A stretch of 64,000 nt of DNA from Pseudomonas sp. C2B4 (GCF_013359695.1 NZ_JABFMU010000011.1:1-64000); one strand, 5' to 3'; positions 53,330-62,734 are shown, counted from the stretch's first letter. A program made the numbers and translations. Notes: a model not told the origin generated them from the letters alone.

Positions 53330-54706
53330 ATGCCGAACGACTCCCGCCCTGCCGTGCTCGAACTCATCGGTAACACGCCGCTGGTGCGTGTCAGCCGTTT
53401 CGATACCGGTCCCTGTACCCTGTTTCTCAAGCTCGAATCACAGAACCCCGGCGGTTCGATCAAGGATCGCATCGGTTTGGCGATGATCGACGCCGCCGAA
53501 CGCGATGGCCGTCTCAAGCCCGGCGGCACCATCGTCGAAGCCACCGCCGGCAACACGGGCCTGGGACTGGCGCTGGTCGGCCGGGCCAAGGGTTACCGCG
53601 TGGTACTGGTGGTGCCGGACAAGATGTCCACCGAAAAAGTCCTGCACCTCAAGGCAATGGGCGCCGAGGTGCACATCACCCGTTCCGATGTCGGCAAGGG
53701 CCACCCCGATTACTACCAGGACGTCGCCGCGCGTCTGGCCGCGGAAACTCCCGATGCCTTCTTCGCCGATCAGTTCAACAACCCGGCCAACCCGCTGGCC
53801 CACGAATACAGCACCGCGCCGGAGATCTGGGCGCAGACCCAACATGATGTGGACGCCATTGTCGTCGGCGTCGGTTCGGCCGGCACCCTGACTGGCCTGA
53901 CCCGGTTCTTCAAGCGGGTACAACCCGACCTGGAAATGGTGCTGGCCGACCCGGTGGGTTCGGTGATGGCCGAATACAGCCGCAGCGGCACCCTAGGCAC
54001 CCCCGGTTCCTGGGCCGTGGAAGGCATTGGCGAGGACTTCATTCCGTCGATCGCCGACCTGTCCAGCGTGCGCCACGCCTATTCGATCAACGACGAGGAG
54101 AGCTTCGATCACGCCCGCCAACTGCTGCGCGCCGAAGGCATTCTCGGCGGTTCGTCGACCGGCACCCTGCTGGCGGCGGCGCTGCGCTATTGCCGCGAAC
54201 AGACCGAGCCGAAACGGGTGGTCAGCTTCGTCTGCGACACCGGCACCCGGTACCTGTCGAAGGTCTACAACGACCAGTGGATGTCCGATCAGGGCCTGCT
54301 GGCGAGCAAACACTATGGCGACCTGCGCGACCTGATCGCACGGCGTTTCGAGGATGGCCGGGTGATCAGCGTCGGCCCGGACGACACCCTGCTCACCGCG
54401 TTCCAGCGCATGCGCCTGGCGGATGTGTCGCAACTGCCGGTGCTGGTCGGCGGCAAGCAACTGGTCGGGGTGATCGACGAATCCGACATTCTGCTCAACG
54501 TGCAGAACGGCGAGGCGCACTTCCGCATGACCGTGACCAGCGCCATGACCGACAAACTGCAAACCCTGCCTCCCGACGCCAGCCGGGCGCAACTGCAGGA
54601 CGTACTCGACCGCGGGCTGGTGGCGATCATCGCCGACGCCTCGGGCTTCCACGGCCTGATTACCCGGGTCGACATGCTCAATCACTTACGGAGAACCCTT
54701 GCATGA
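53330..54706 (+). CDS. Cystathionine beta-synthase with C-terminal CBS domains
   Basis: 458 residues from ATG 53330 (GAGG upstream). A fold-type II PLP enzyme: PLP Lys in NPGGSIKDRIG, ATAGNTGLGLA substrate loop, and GVGSAGTLTG phosphate loop. Two CBS domains occupy about 335-458 (QLPVLVGGKQLVGVIDESDIL). It makes cystathionine from homocysteine and serine. With the coupled gamma-lyase it forms a reverse transsulfuration route, methionine to cysteine. Confidence 0.92.
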   Translation: MPNDSRPAVLELIGNTPLVRVSRFDTGPCTLFLKLESQNPGGSIKDRIGLAMIDAAERDGRLKPGGTIVEATAGNTGLGLALVGRAKGYRVVLVVPDKMSTEKVLHLKAMGAEVHITRSDVGKGHPDYYQDVAARLAAETPDAFFADQFNNPANPLAHEYSTAPEIWAQTQHDVDAIVVGVGSAGTLTGLTRFFKRVQPDLEMVLADPVGSVMAEYSRSGTLGTPGSWAVEGIGEDFIPSIADLSSVRHAYSINDEESFDHARQLLRAEGILGGSSTGTLLAAALRYCREQTEPKRVVSFVCDTGTRYLSKVYNDQWMSDQGLLASKHYGDLRDLIARRFEDGRVISVGPDDTLLTAFQRMRLADVSQLPVLVGGKQLVGVIDESDILLNVQNGEAHFRMTVTSAMTDKLQTLPPDASRAQLQDVLDRGLVAIIADASGFHGLITRVDMLNHLRRTLA

Positions 54707-55881
54707 GTCAGCCTGATAAAAACGCCGCCCCACGCGGCTTCGCCACTCGGGTGATCCACGCCGGCCAGACCCCGGACCCGACCACCGGGGCGCTGATGCC
54801 GCCGATCTATGCCAACTCCACCTATCTGCAAGACAGTCCCGGGGTGCACAAGGGCTTCGACTACGGACGCTCGCACAACCCGACCCGTTTCGCCCTGGAG
54901 CGCTGTGTGGCGGACCTCGAAGGCGGCACCCGGGGCTTCGCCTTCGCCTCGGGGCTGGCGACGATCTCCGCCGTGCTCGAACTGCTCGATGCCGGTTCGC
55001 ACGTTGTTTCCGGCAACGATCTGTACGGCGGCACCTTCCGCCTGTTCGACAAGGTGCGCCAGCGCAGCGCCGGGCACCGTTTCAGCTACGTCGACCTGAC
55101 CGTCCCGGGCGCCTTCGAAGCCGCGTTGCAGGACGATACCCGCATGGTGATGGTCGAAACGCCGAGCAATCCCCTGCTGCGCCTCACCGACCTGGCCGCC
55201 ATCGCCCGCACCTGCCGTGACCGCGGCATCATCTGCGTGGCCGACAACACCTTTGCCAGCCCCTGGATTCAGCGGCCGCTGGAGCTGGGTTTCGACATCG
55301 TGCTGCACTCGACGACCAAATACCTCAACGGCCACTCCGACGTGATCGGCGGCATCGCCGTGGTCGGGCAGAACGCCGAACTGGCCGAGCGCCTGGGCTT
55401 CCTGCAAAACGCCGTGGGCGCCATCGCCGGGCCGTTCGACGCCTTCCTGACCCTGCGCGGCGTGAAGACCCTGGCGCTGCGCATGGAGCGCCACTGCAGC
55501 AATGCACTGGAACTGGCGCAATGGCTGGAACGTCAGCCGCAGGTGGCGCGGGTCTACTATCCGGGCCTGCCCTCGCACCCGCAGCATGAATTGGCGCGCA
55601 AACAAATGCGCGGTTTTGGCGGGATGATCTCCCTCGACTTGAACACTGACCTTGCCGGTTCGAAGCGCTTCCTGGAAAACGTGCAGATCTTCGCCCTGGC
55701 CGAGAGCCTGGGCGGCGTGGAGAGTTTGATCGAACACCCGGCGATCATGACCCACGCCACCATCCCCGCCGACACCCGCGCGCAACTGGGCATCGGCGAC
55801 GCACTGGTGCGGTTGTCCGTGGGGGTCGAGGATATCGAGGACCTGCGGGCGGATCTGGCCCAGGCGTTGGCCACGATTTAA
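54703..55881 (+). CDS. Cystathionine gamma-lyase (Cys/Met metabolism PLP enzyme)
   Basis: 392 residues from ATG 54703, overlapping the previous stop by ATGA. PLP Lys in LHSTTKYLNGHSDVIGG, the tyrosine loop in DYGRSHNPTR, and the family tail ESLGGVESLIEHPAIMTHA. It cleaves cystathionine to cysteine, 2-oxobutyrate and ammonia. A gamma-synthase function is less likely given the CBS partner. Confidence 0.92.
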   Translation: MSQPDKNAAPRGFATRVIHAGQTPDPTTGALMPPIYANSTYLQDSPGVHKGFDYGRSHNPTRFALERCVADLEGGTRGFAFASGLATISAVLELLDAGSHVVSGNDLYGGTFRLFDKVRQRSAGHRFSYVDLTVPGAFEAALQDDTRMVMVETPSNPLLRLTDLAAIARTCRDRGIICVADNTFASPWIQRPLELGFDIVLHSTTKYLNGHSDVIGGIAVVGQNAELAERLGFLQNAVGAIAGPFDAFLTLRGVKTLALRMERHCSNALELAQWLERQPQVARVYYPGLPSHPQHELARKQMRGFGGMISLDLNTDLAGSKRFLENVQIFALAESLGGVESLIEHPAIMTHATIPADTRAQLGIGDALVRLSVGVEDIEDLRADLAQALATI

Positions 55882-55907
55882 GGACGCACAAACACACCGC
55901 TCACTTC

Positions 55908-55930
55908 CCCACCGTGCCCGGCACGGTGGG
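55908..55930. terminator. Bidirectional hairpin between convergent genes
   Basis: CCCACCGTGCC and GGCACGGTGGG form an 11-bp perfect palindrome with a one-base centre, 26 bases after the gamma-lyase stop and 12 bases from the stop of the sulP gene. No T run. Confidence 0.55.
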
Positions 55931-55941
55931 AGATACAGGCG

Positions 55942-57732
55942 TCAGCGGCCCTGGTCTTCCGGGTCCACCCAATCCACCGCATGCAGCGCGAGATAGCGTT
56001 TTACCGCCACGCCCAAGGTCGGGAAAAACGCGTCTTGACCAAACCGCTCGAACAACCCGAAGCGCTTGAGCTTGTCCTTGACCGGGTCTTTCATCTCGGC
56101 CAGGCACAACTCGATGCCTGCTGCGTTTAGGGTTTCGTCGAGCTCGGCCAACATGTCGGCGGAAGTCACGTCCACGCTGGTCACCGGTTCCGCCGCAATC
56201 ACCAGCCAGCGCACCGGGGTTGGCGATGCCGCCACCGCGTCCAGCACCCGTTCATGGAACAACTCGGCGTTGGCGAAAAACAGCGGCGCATCCCAACGAA
56301 ACAGGACCAGGCCAGGTATCAGGCTCGCATCGGGATAGCGCTTGATGTCATGGTAGCCCTGCACGCCTTTGGCACGACCCAGTACCGTGGAGTACGGACG
56401 CCAGCCATCCCAGAGGAATTCGATGACGGCGACCACAATGGCCAGGCCGATCCCCTCGATCGCGCCGAACACCGCCACACCGACGGTGCAGACGATCGAC
56501 AGCCAGAATTCCCAGCGCTGGATGCGATAGATGCGCCGCAGGTCGGTGATTTCGATCAGGCCGATGGCGGACGCGATCACCACGGCCGCCAGTGCACTGT
56601 TGGGCAGATGCTGCAACAGGTCCGGCGCCACCAATAGCAAAACAGCAACCGCCAGCGCACCGACAATGCCAGTCAGTTGGGTTTTGGACCCCGCCGCTTC
56701 GGCCACGGGGGTCCGCGACGAACTGCTGCTGATGGGAAATCCCTGGAAGAAACCGGCCGCCAGGTTGACGATGCCGAGCCCGACCATTTCCTGATTCGGG
56801 TCCACGTAGGTACGGGTCCGTGCCGCATAGACGCGAGAAAGCACGCTGGTGTCGGCAAACGAGACAAGGGCGACGGCAACCCCGCCGATCAACACCGGAA
56901 CGAAATCGGCCGTGGTGATCCACGGGATGGCAAACGCAGGCAAGCCCTGCGGAAGCGAACCGAGGACCTTCACCCCGGCGCTCGTGCCGAGATCCAGCAC
57001 ACCCACGGCGACGGTGGCCGCAACCACGGCGATCAGGATGGTCGGCAGGCGTTTATAGCGCTTGAGCAGCAGGATCACCGCCAGGGTCAATGCGCCGATC
57101 ACGAAGGTGGTCCAGTTGGTTTTCCCCTCCATCACCGCCGTGGCGATGGCCCACAGGTTTCGCAGTGGCCCGTCGGTTTCAATGGAAAAGCCAAAGAGCT
57201 TGGGCAACTGGCTGATCAATACCGTCAGCGCGATCCCGTTCATGTAGCCGTAGCGGATCGGTTTTGAAAGCAGTTCCGTGATAAAGCCCAGGCGCGCGAT
57301 GCCGGCCAGGATGCACACGGCGCCGGAGACGATGGCCATCATGCCCGCGAGGGCGACCGCGCGATGCGGATCGCCCCCCGACAGTGGCAGGACCACCGCC
57401 AGAATGACGGCCGCCAGCGAGGAATCCGGCCCCAGCACCAGGATCCGGCTAGGCCCGAATAATGCGTAAGCGAGCAGCGGAATGATGGTCGCATACAGGC
57501 CATAGATGCCGGGCACCCCCGAAGCCACCGCATAGGCGATACCGACGGGCACCAGCATGGTGGTCAGCACCAGTCCGGCGACGATGTCGTTGCGCAACCA
57601 GGCGATCTGGTATCGGCGCAACGTCAGCAATCCCGGCAGCCAGCGGCTCCAGCGGTTCTGATCGTCGCCGGTATCCCGACGGGCAATCCGCCCCGGTTCC
57701 GGGTCGGAGGGCGAAACATCCGATTGGCTCAT
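55942..57732 (-). CDS. SulP-family anion transporter with STAS domain
   Basis: 596 residues. Membrane core of about twelve helices with VPVGIAYAVASGVPGIYGLYA (SulP signature), FQGFPISSSSSRTPVAEAAG, and a cytosolic STAS domain from about 450. It may carry sulfate, bicarbonate or a dicarboxylate. It is next to sulfur-amino-acid genes but on the opposite strand, so a sulfur role is only suggestive. Confidence 0.92.
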   Translation of the reverse strand: MSQSDVSPSDPEPGRIARRDTGDDQNRWSRWLPGLLTLRRYQIAWLRNDIVAGLVLTTMLVPVGIAYAVASGVPGIYGLYATIIPLLAYALFGPSRILVLGPDSSLAAVILAVVLPLSGGDPHRAVALAGMMAIVSGAVCILAGIARLGFITELLSKPIRYGYMNGIALTVLISQLPKLFGFSIETDGPLRNLWAIATAVMEGKTNWTTFVIGALTLAVILLLKRYKRLPTILIAVVAATVAVGVLDLGTSAGVKVLGSLPQGLPAFAIPWITTADFVPVLIGGVAVALVSFADTSVLSRVYAARTRTYVDPNQEMVGLGIVNLAAGFFQGFPISSSSSRTPVAEAAGSKTQLTGIVGALAVAVLLLVAPDLLQHLPNSALAAVVIASAIGLIEITDLRRIYRIQRWEFWLSIVCTVGVAVFGAIEGIGLAIVVAVIEFLWDGWRPYSTVLGRAKGVQGYHDIKRYPDASLIPGLVLFRWDAPLFFANAELFHERVLDAVAASPTPVRWLVIAAEPVTSVDVTSADMLAELDETLNAAGIELCLAEMKDPVKDKLKRFGLFERFGQDAFFPTLGVAVKRYLALHAVDWVDPEDQGR

Positions 57733-57739
57733 CGCTCAC

Positions 57740-58132
57740 CTACTCCTCAAAGCGACCTGTGGTGTCACGGTCGTGCTCGTATCGACGGGCCAGTGGAAAC
57801 GCCGGCAACCACGATTCGCGACGCACCGTCCAGCTTTCGTAGGTGGGCTTCAATTGGTCAGGGGCGTCGAGTGAACCCAGGTTCACTTCGATTTCGTCCG
57901 CGGTGCGGGCGAAAACAGAGGAACCGCAGCGCGGACAGAAGTACCGCCCGGCGAAGTCGCGGGTTTCACCCTCGATGGTCACCGCTTCCTCCGGGAAAAT
58001 CGCCGAAGCATGAAACAGTGCCCCATGGTGCTTGCGGCAGTCGAGACAGTGACAAAGACCCACCCGGTACGGGCGTCCCGACGCCACAAGTCGAACGTTG
58101 CCGCACAGACAACCGCCGGTGAATCGGTCCAT
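57740..58132 (-). CDS. GFA-family zinc protein
   Basis: 130 residues. The glutathione-dependent formaldehyde-activating family zinc sites are GGCLCGNVR, LCHCLDCRKHHGA and YFCPRCGSSVF. Most members are carbon-sulfur lyase-like proteins of unknown substrate. The gene ends seven bases before the sulP start, so it heads a two-gene operon. Confidence 0.88.
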   Translation of the reverse strand: MDRFTGGCLCGNVRLVASGRPYRVGLCHCLDCRKHHGALFHASAIFPEEAVTIEGETRDFAGRYFCPRCGSSVFARTADEIEVNLGSLDAPDQLKPTYESWTVRRESWLPAFPLARRYEHDRDTTGRFEE

Positions 58133-58251
58133 GTTGCGTCTCCTCTTCAGCCAAACGGTCGAAATCTCAGTGCGTGAGACAGTTCAATCATAGACCTCAG
58201 GGAACGCGACGTGCCTTTCGATGACAGCCATCGATATCAGCGCCGCCACCC

Positions 58252-58390
58252 TCTGTGGCGAGAGGATTCAGCGAAACGTCGCACCGCCCCGTTCGGCTGC
58301 GAAGCAGTCGCCAATCCGGACGACTCGGCCTGCTGGAGCGGGCACTGGGGCCGCTTCGCGACCCAACGGGGATGAATCCCCTCGCCACAG
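58252..58390. repeat. Long inverted repeat, shortened TGTGGCGAG family copy
   Basis: Lacks the outer GGGAGCGAGCC arms of its relatives. The left arm CTGTGGCGAGAGGATTCAGC and the right arm CCCCTCGCCACAG remain, with the internal GCGAAACGTCGCACCGCCCC also found at 52999. Confidence 0.8.
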
Positions 58391-58430
58391 ATATCGGGCC
58401 CGCAAGTATGAGAACACCATTAAGCCGCAA

Positions 58431-58458
58431 TGCGCCCTTGTCTTTCGACAAGGGCGCA
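58431..58458 (-). terminator. Terminator of the SDR gene
   Basis: A perfect 12-bp stem (TGCGCCCTTGTC and complement) with a GAAA tetraloop on the minus strand, 19 bases after the SDR stop. The T tract is weak. Confidence 0.6.
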
Positions 58459-58476
58459 ACCGGCTCTAATCAATCA

Positions 58477-59220
58477 TCAGAAGTCTTGCGAGGTCGGCCG
58501 CAGGACGATCTCGTTGATGTCGACATCAGCAGGCTGCTCGATTGCGTAAGCGATGGCCCGTGCGACCGACGCCGCCGGAATCGCCTTCTTGTAGAACTCG
58601 CCCACCACCTCGGCGCTTGGCTGGTGGCCGCTGCCGAACTTGAGTTCGGAATCGACCGCCCCCGGCTCGATGGTGGTCGTGCGGATGTTTCCGCCGACTT
58701 CATGACGCAGGCCGTCGGAGATGGCGCGCACGGCGAATTTGGTGCCGCTGTAGACCGATCCGCCCGGGCTGAACACCTTGATGCCGGCAACCGAGGAAAT
58801 GTTGATGAAGTGACCGCTGGCTTGTGCCTCGAACAGCGGTAACGCTGCCGCGATGCCGTACAGCACGCCCTTGACGTTGATGTCGATCATGCGATCCCAC
58901 TCATCGACGCGCAGTTCCGCGATGGGAGAAATCGCCATCAGCCCCGCGTTATTGATCATCACATCAACGCGACCGAACACCTCCACCGCCTTGCCGACCA
59001 GCGCAGCCAAGTCCTCTTTGCGCGTGACATCGATGGGATGGGCAATCGCCTTTCCGCCCTGCTCCGTAATCTCCCGGACAATCGCGTCCAGACGATCCTG
59101 GCGGCGAGCGCCGAGCACCACATGGGCGCCGAGAGCTGCCAGATGACGTGCCGTTGCTTCGCCCAGACCGCTGCTTGCACCGGTGATGACGACCACTTTG
59201 CCCTGGATGTTTTGACTCAT
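58477..59220 (-). CDS. Short-chain dehydrogenase/reductase
   Basis: 247 residues. TGASSGLG cofactor loop, NNAG, ISSVAG Ser, YSGTK Tyr-Lys and PGAVDSEL complete the classical SDR set. The C-terminus (DINEIVLRPTSQDF) is that of the YdfG-like NADP-dependent group. Divergent from a LysR regulator across a 122-base gap. Confidence 0.9.
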   Translation of the reverse strand: MSQNIQGKVVVITGASSGLGEATARHLAALGAHVVLGARRQDRLDAIVREITEQGGKAIAHPIDVTRKEDLAALVGKAVEVFGRVDVMINNAGLMAISPIAELRVDEWDRMIDINVKGVLYGIAAALPLFEAQASGHFINISSVAGIKVFSPGGSVYSGTKFAVRAISDGLRHEVGGNIRTTTIEPGAVDSELKFGSGHQPSAEVVGEFYKKAIPAASVARAIAYAIEQPADVDINEIVLRPTSQDF

Positions 59221-59282
59221 GTTCAGCGCTCCTGTTGAGGCTTGCTTGGGTTGATGGGTTCAGGATGCGCTGGTTTTATCTG

Positions 59283-59325
59283 CCAGAAAATGGAAGAGTT
59301 CGGATTTGAGAATTCCACTTTCTGG
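59283..59325. promoter_or_regulatory. 13-bp inverted repeat between SDR and lysR genes
   Basis: CCAGAAAATGGAA (59283-59295) and TTCCACTTTCTGG (59313-59325) match at 12 of 13 positions around a 17-base centre. It lies 18 bases upstream of the lysR start, a likely LysR operator or overlapping promoter control site. Confidence 0.6.
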
Positions 59326-59342
59326 AACAGGAGTTGACGGCA

Positions 59343-60260
59343 ATGCTCAACCGCATGGAGTTGATCCGCATTTTTTCGGTGGCGGCGCAGTCGACGACTT
59401 TTCGTGATGCCGCCACCCGCCTCGGCACCTCACCGCAAACCGTGACGCGAGCCATCAAGGAGCTCGAACGCACCTTCGGGGAGCTGTTGTTCCACCGCAG
59501 CACGCGGCAGGTTCACGTCACGGCGTTCGGCGCCGAACTCGCCGTACAAGCCCGGGAAACCCTCGAACGGGTCGATCAGTTGTTTATCGCCAACAGCAAG
59601 CCCGAGGAAAAAGGTCTTGTCGGCCGCGTCGGCATCACCGCGCCGCACGCCATCGGCAAGCTGTACCTGATCGAATTCCTGAAACCGCTGATGCGGGAAA
59701 ACCCTGGCCTGAGCATCGACCTGAGCCTTGATGACCAACTCACCGACGCCGTGGCCAGCAAGATCGACATCGGCATTCGTATCGGCGCCGTACGTGACCG
59801 GCGCTACATCGCCAGGACGGTTGCCCGTGTCGAGCTGAAAATCGTGGCGACGCCGTCACTCATCGACGACGTCCAATACCCGGACACCGTCGAAGCGCTG
59901 AAGCGCCTACCCCTCTCGATGCTGATGGATCGCAACAACGGCCGCCCCTGGCCGTGGGTGCTTGCCGAGGGCCAGGCGTTCCTCCCCGCCTCCCCGGCAT
60001 TCACCTGCGACGATCCCGAAACCGAACGTGAGCTGGTGCTGACGGGGCTCGCCTTCGGGCAGATGCCCGGCTATCTGGCGGAACCGTACCTGTCCGAAGG
60101 GCGACTGGTCGAGGTCATGCAACACGAGGCTCCGCCACCGTCCGAATTGATCATGTACCGCCCGCAGACAGGACCGGTGGCGCCCCGCGTCAGGCTGGTG
60201 TACGACCACCTGGTCAAGAGCTTCTCCGATCCGGGGCTCTTTCCGCAGAGCAAGCACTGA
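59343..60260 (+). CDS. LysR-family regulator
   Basis: 305 residues from ATG 59343 (GGAG nine bases upstream; ATG 59355 is an alternative). Winged helix (ELIRIFSVAAQSTTFRDAATRLGTSPQTVTRAIKELE) and effector domain. Probably controls the divergent SDR gene. Confidence 0.9.
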   Translation: MLNRMELIRIFSVAAQSTTFRDAATRLGTSPQTVTRAIKELERTFGELLFHRSTRQVHVTAFGAELAVQARETLERVDQLFIANSKPEEKGLVGRVGITAPHAIGKLYLIEFLKPLMRENPGLSIDLSLDDQLTDAVASKIDIGIRIGAVRDRRYIARTVARVELKIVATPSLIDDVQYPDTVEALKRLPLSMLMDRNNGRPWPWVLAEGQAFLPASPAFTCDDPETERELVLTGLAFGQMPGYLAEPYLSEGRLVEVMQHEAPPPSELIMYRPQTGPVAPRVRLVYDHLVKSFSDPGLFPQSKH

Positions 60261-60308
60261 CACAGACAGGACGGTGAACGCTTGCTCTTGCAGGCATCCC
60301 CAATTCCC

Positions 60309-60398
60309 TGTGGGAGCGAGCCTGCTCGCGAAGGCGGTGTGTCATTCAACATACATGTTGACTGGCCTGGCCCCTTCGCGAGCAGGCTCGCTCCCACA
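60309..60398. repeat. REPIN
   Basis: Standard doublet between two convergent lysR genes. Confidence 0.88.
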
Positions 60399-60423
60399 GT
60401 TGGATATTGAATGAGATCAAACG

Positions 60424-61332
60424 TCAGGTGTTCCCGGCCACTTCCGCTGCCACCTCCACCAGCAACTGTCGAAACCACTGGTGCGCGGGATCGTTGCGAT
60501 AACGAACATGCCAGGCAATCTGCACCGGAAAGGTTCCAAGGTCGACGGGCGCCGGCACCACCTTTAGCCGTGGGTCCTTGGCGATGTGATTGCAAACGAG
60601 CCGAGGCAAGGTCGCGCAATAGTCGGTGACCGCGATGATCTCCGGCACCGCCAGAAAATGCGTCACTGAAATGGCCAGTTCCCGTCGCAGGCCCTGGCGC
60701 TCAAGCGCCTGGAACAACCCTGCCCTGAGTCGCCCCGGTGGCTGGATGTTGACGTGCCGCAGCTGCTCATATTGCTCGCGCGACAGGGTGTCTTGGATCT
60801 CGGGATGGTCTACTCGCACGACACACGCCAGGCCATCGTCCATCAAATGCTGAATGATCAAGTTGTCGGGCGGATCGACGATGCGGCCAAGCACCATGTC
60901 GGTGGTTCCCGAGATCACGCCGGTTTCCGCCAGGTCACTGCCGAACGGCATCAGGGCCATCTTTATCCCGGGTGCCAACTGTCGAAGCCGGGCAATGATG
61001 CTCGGCATGAGCACGATTTCAACGTAGCTATTGGCCGCAATGGTGAAATGTCGGGTAGCGGTCGCGGGATCAAAGTGCTGACGCCCGACGAGGACCTCGT
61101 CAAGCCTGGCCAGGGACTCAGCGATGACGGGCGCAATCTCCAGCGCAAACTGGGTCGGTTTGATGCCGTAGCGCTCACGGATGAACAGCGGGTCCTGCAA
61201 GGCGTCACGCAGCCGATTCAAAGCATTCGACAGCGCCGGCTGAGTAATGCCCAGGCGCAGTGCCGCACGCGTGACGCTGCGCTCCTCGATCAGCGCAATA
61301 AAAACCGGTAAAAGATTGAGGTCGTAGCGCAT
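60424..61332 (-). CDS. LysR-family regulator (NodD/NahR-like group)
   Basis: 302 residues. MRYDLNLLPVFIALIEERSVTRAALRLGITQPALSNALNRLRDALQDPLF is the N-terminus of the LysR group with NahR and LeuO. The effector domain follows. It is divergent from the yghU-type GST, its likely target. Confidence 0.9.
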   Translation of the reverse strand: MRYDLNLLPVFIALIEERSVTRAALRLGITQPALSNALNRLRDALQDPLFIRERYGIKPTQFALEIAPVIAESLARLDEVLVGRQHFDPATATRHFTIAANSYVEIVLMPSIIARLRQLAPGIKMALMPFGSDLAETGVISGTTDMVLGRIVDPPDNLIIQHLMDDGLACVVRVDHPEIQDTLSREQYEQLRHVNIQPPGRLRAGLFQALERQGLRRELAISVTHFLAVPEIIAVTDYCATLPRLVCNHIAKDPRLKVVPAPVDLGTFPVQIAWHVRYRNDPAHQWFRQLLVEVAAEVAGNT

Positions 61333-61392
61333 GAGTCACTGCCGGTGGGGTTGGCTGGCGTGATGCCGTAGGGATCATCTTGCTTGATATCT

Positions 61393-61413
61393 AAAATTCA
61401 TTCAGTCGATTTT
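61393..61413. promoter_or_regulatory. LysR-type box AAAAT-N11-ATTTT
   Basis: A perfect 5-bp inverted repeat with the canonical 11-base spacing in the middle of the 175-base divergent region between lysR and yghU. Confidence 0.55.
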
Positions 61414-61507
61414 CGGAATATCTGAGGTTGAATCATAGTTGAGCCACCGTCCGCCGGCCTGTCCGCGTTCTGCGTGATCGCCGCCAACCACCCATGAGGT
61501 CCATTTC

Positions 61508-62347
61508 GTGAGCAAAGCGCCCTACGTTCCCCCCAAGGTCTGGAAAAACAATGCGCCGTCTGGCGGCCAGTTCGCGAGCATCAACCGTCCCGTGGCGGGC
61601 CCGACCCATGAAAAAACACTGCCGATCGGCAAGCATCCGTTGCAACTGTATTCGCTGGCCACACCCAATGGCGTGAAGGTGACCATCCTGCTTGAGGAGT
61701 TGCTGGCACTGGGGCATGACGACGCCGAGTACGATGCCTGGCTGATCCGCATCGGCGAGGGCGAGCAGTTCTCCAGTGGCTTTGTCGAGATCAATCCGAA
61801 TTCGAAGATCCCCGCGCTGCTCGACCGTAGCGCTGAACCGCCGATCCGGGTCTTTGAGTCCGGTTCGATCCTGCTCTACCTGGCAGAAAAATTCGGCGAG
61901 TTCCTGCCCACCGATCCTGCCGGACGCACCGAGACCCTGAATTGGCTGTTCTGGCAGATGGGCTCGGCGCCTTACCTGGGCGGTGGCTTCGGGCACTTCT
62001 ACGCCTACGCGCCGGAGAAGCTCGAATACCCGATCAACCGCTTTACCATGGAAGCCAAGCGTCAGCTGGATGTGCTCGACCGCCGCCTGGGCGAAAGCCG
62101 CTACCTGGCCGGTGACCACTACAGCATCGCCGATATCGCGGTCTGGCCCTGGTACGGTCAGTTGGTGCGGGACAAGGTGTACTCGGCCGCCGAATTTCTA
62201 TCGGCCCACCAGTACACCCATGTGCAGCGTTGGGCAGAGGACATCGCCAACCGGCCCGCGGTCATCCGGGGCCAGCGGGTCAATCGGACGTGGGGCGATG
62301 AGGCCAGCCAGGTGCCCGAGCGACACCTGGCCGAAGACCTGGACTGA
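61508..62347 (+). CDS. yghU: YghU-type glutathione S-transferase/disulfide reductase (Nu class)
   Basis: 279 residues from a GTG at 61508 with GAGG upstream. The N-terminal arm (YVPPKVW, INRPVAGPTHEKTLPIGKHPLQLYSLATPNGVKVTI) and the C-terminal YHYSIADIAVWPWYGQL-like region (DHYSIADIAVWPWYG) match E. coli YghU, which binds two glutathiones and reduces disulfides and peroxides. Confidence 0.93.
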   Translation: MSKAPYVPPKVWKNNAPSGGQFASINRPVAGPTHEKTLPIGKHPLQLYSLATPNGVKVTILLEELLALGHDDAEYDAWLIRIGEGEQFSSGFVEINPNSKIPALLDRSAEPPIRVFESGSILLYLAEKFGEFLPTDPAGRTETLNWLFWQMGSAPYLGGGFGHFYAYAPEKLEYPINRFTMEAKRQLDVLDRRLGESRYLAGDHYSIADIAVWPWYGQLVRDKVYSAAEFLSAHQYTHVQRWAEDIANRPAVIRGQRVNRTWGDEASQVPERHLAEDLD

Positions 62348-62350
62348 GGT

Positions 62351-62734
62351 TCAGACAGGCTTGAAGCAGTAGGCAGCCAGTTTGTTGCCGTCGAGGTCAC
62401 GGGCGTACGCGGCATAGGCATGAGGCGCCCAGCCTCGCGGCCCCGGTTCGCCTTCGCAGGTGCCGCCAGCGGCAAGGGCCGCGGCGTGGAAGGCATCGAT
62501 AGCCGCTCGATCCGGCGCCTCGAAGCTGACGGTCACACCGTTGCCCACGCTGGCCGGGGCACCGTTGGCGGGTTTCAGGACGAAAAAGGAGGGAGCGCTC
62601 TCACCCCATATCGACCCCTTGTCATCCAGGTCGGCGATGCGCTTTTGGCCAAGCGCGCCAAGCACATTGTCGTAAAAGGTCCGGGCTTTCTGCAGATCGT
62701 TGGTTCCGACGGTGACATGAGTGAAGACGCTCAT
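62351..62734 (-). CDS. VOC (glyoxalase/bleomycin resistance-like) family protein
   Basis: 127 residues from ATG 62734. Two beta-alpha-beta-beta-beta modules: MSVFTHVTVGTNDLQKARTFYDNVLGALG opens the first, and YAAYARDLDGNKLAAYC closes the second. His6 and the Tyr/Cys end may bind a metal. Function unknown. Confidence 0.88.
   Translation of the reverse strand: MSVFTHVTVGTNDLQKARTFYDNVLGALGQKRIADLDDKGSIWGESAPSFFVLKPANGAPASVGNGVTVSFEAPDRAAIDAFHAAALAAGGTCEGEPGPRGWAPHAYAAYARDLDGNKLAAYCFKPV

Noticed and set aside
4104..60398. Repeated sequences that might be taken for a CRISPR array
   Set aside because: The repeats are scattered REP doublets with inverted arms, not directly repeated units with regular spacers, and there are no cas genes.
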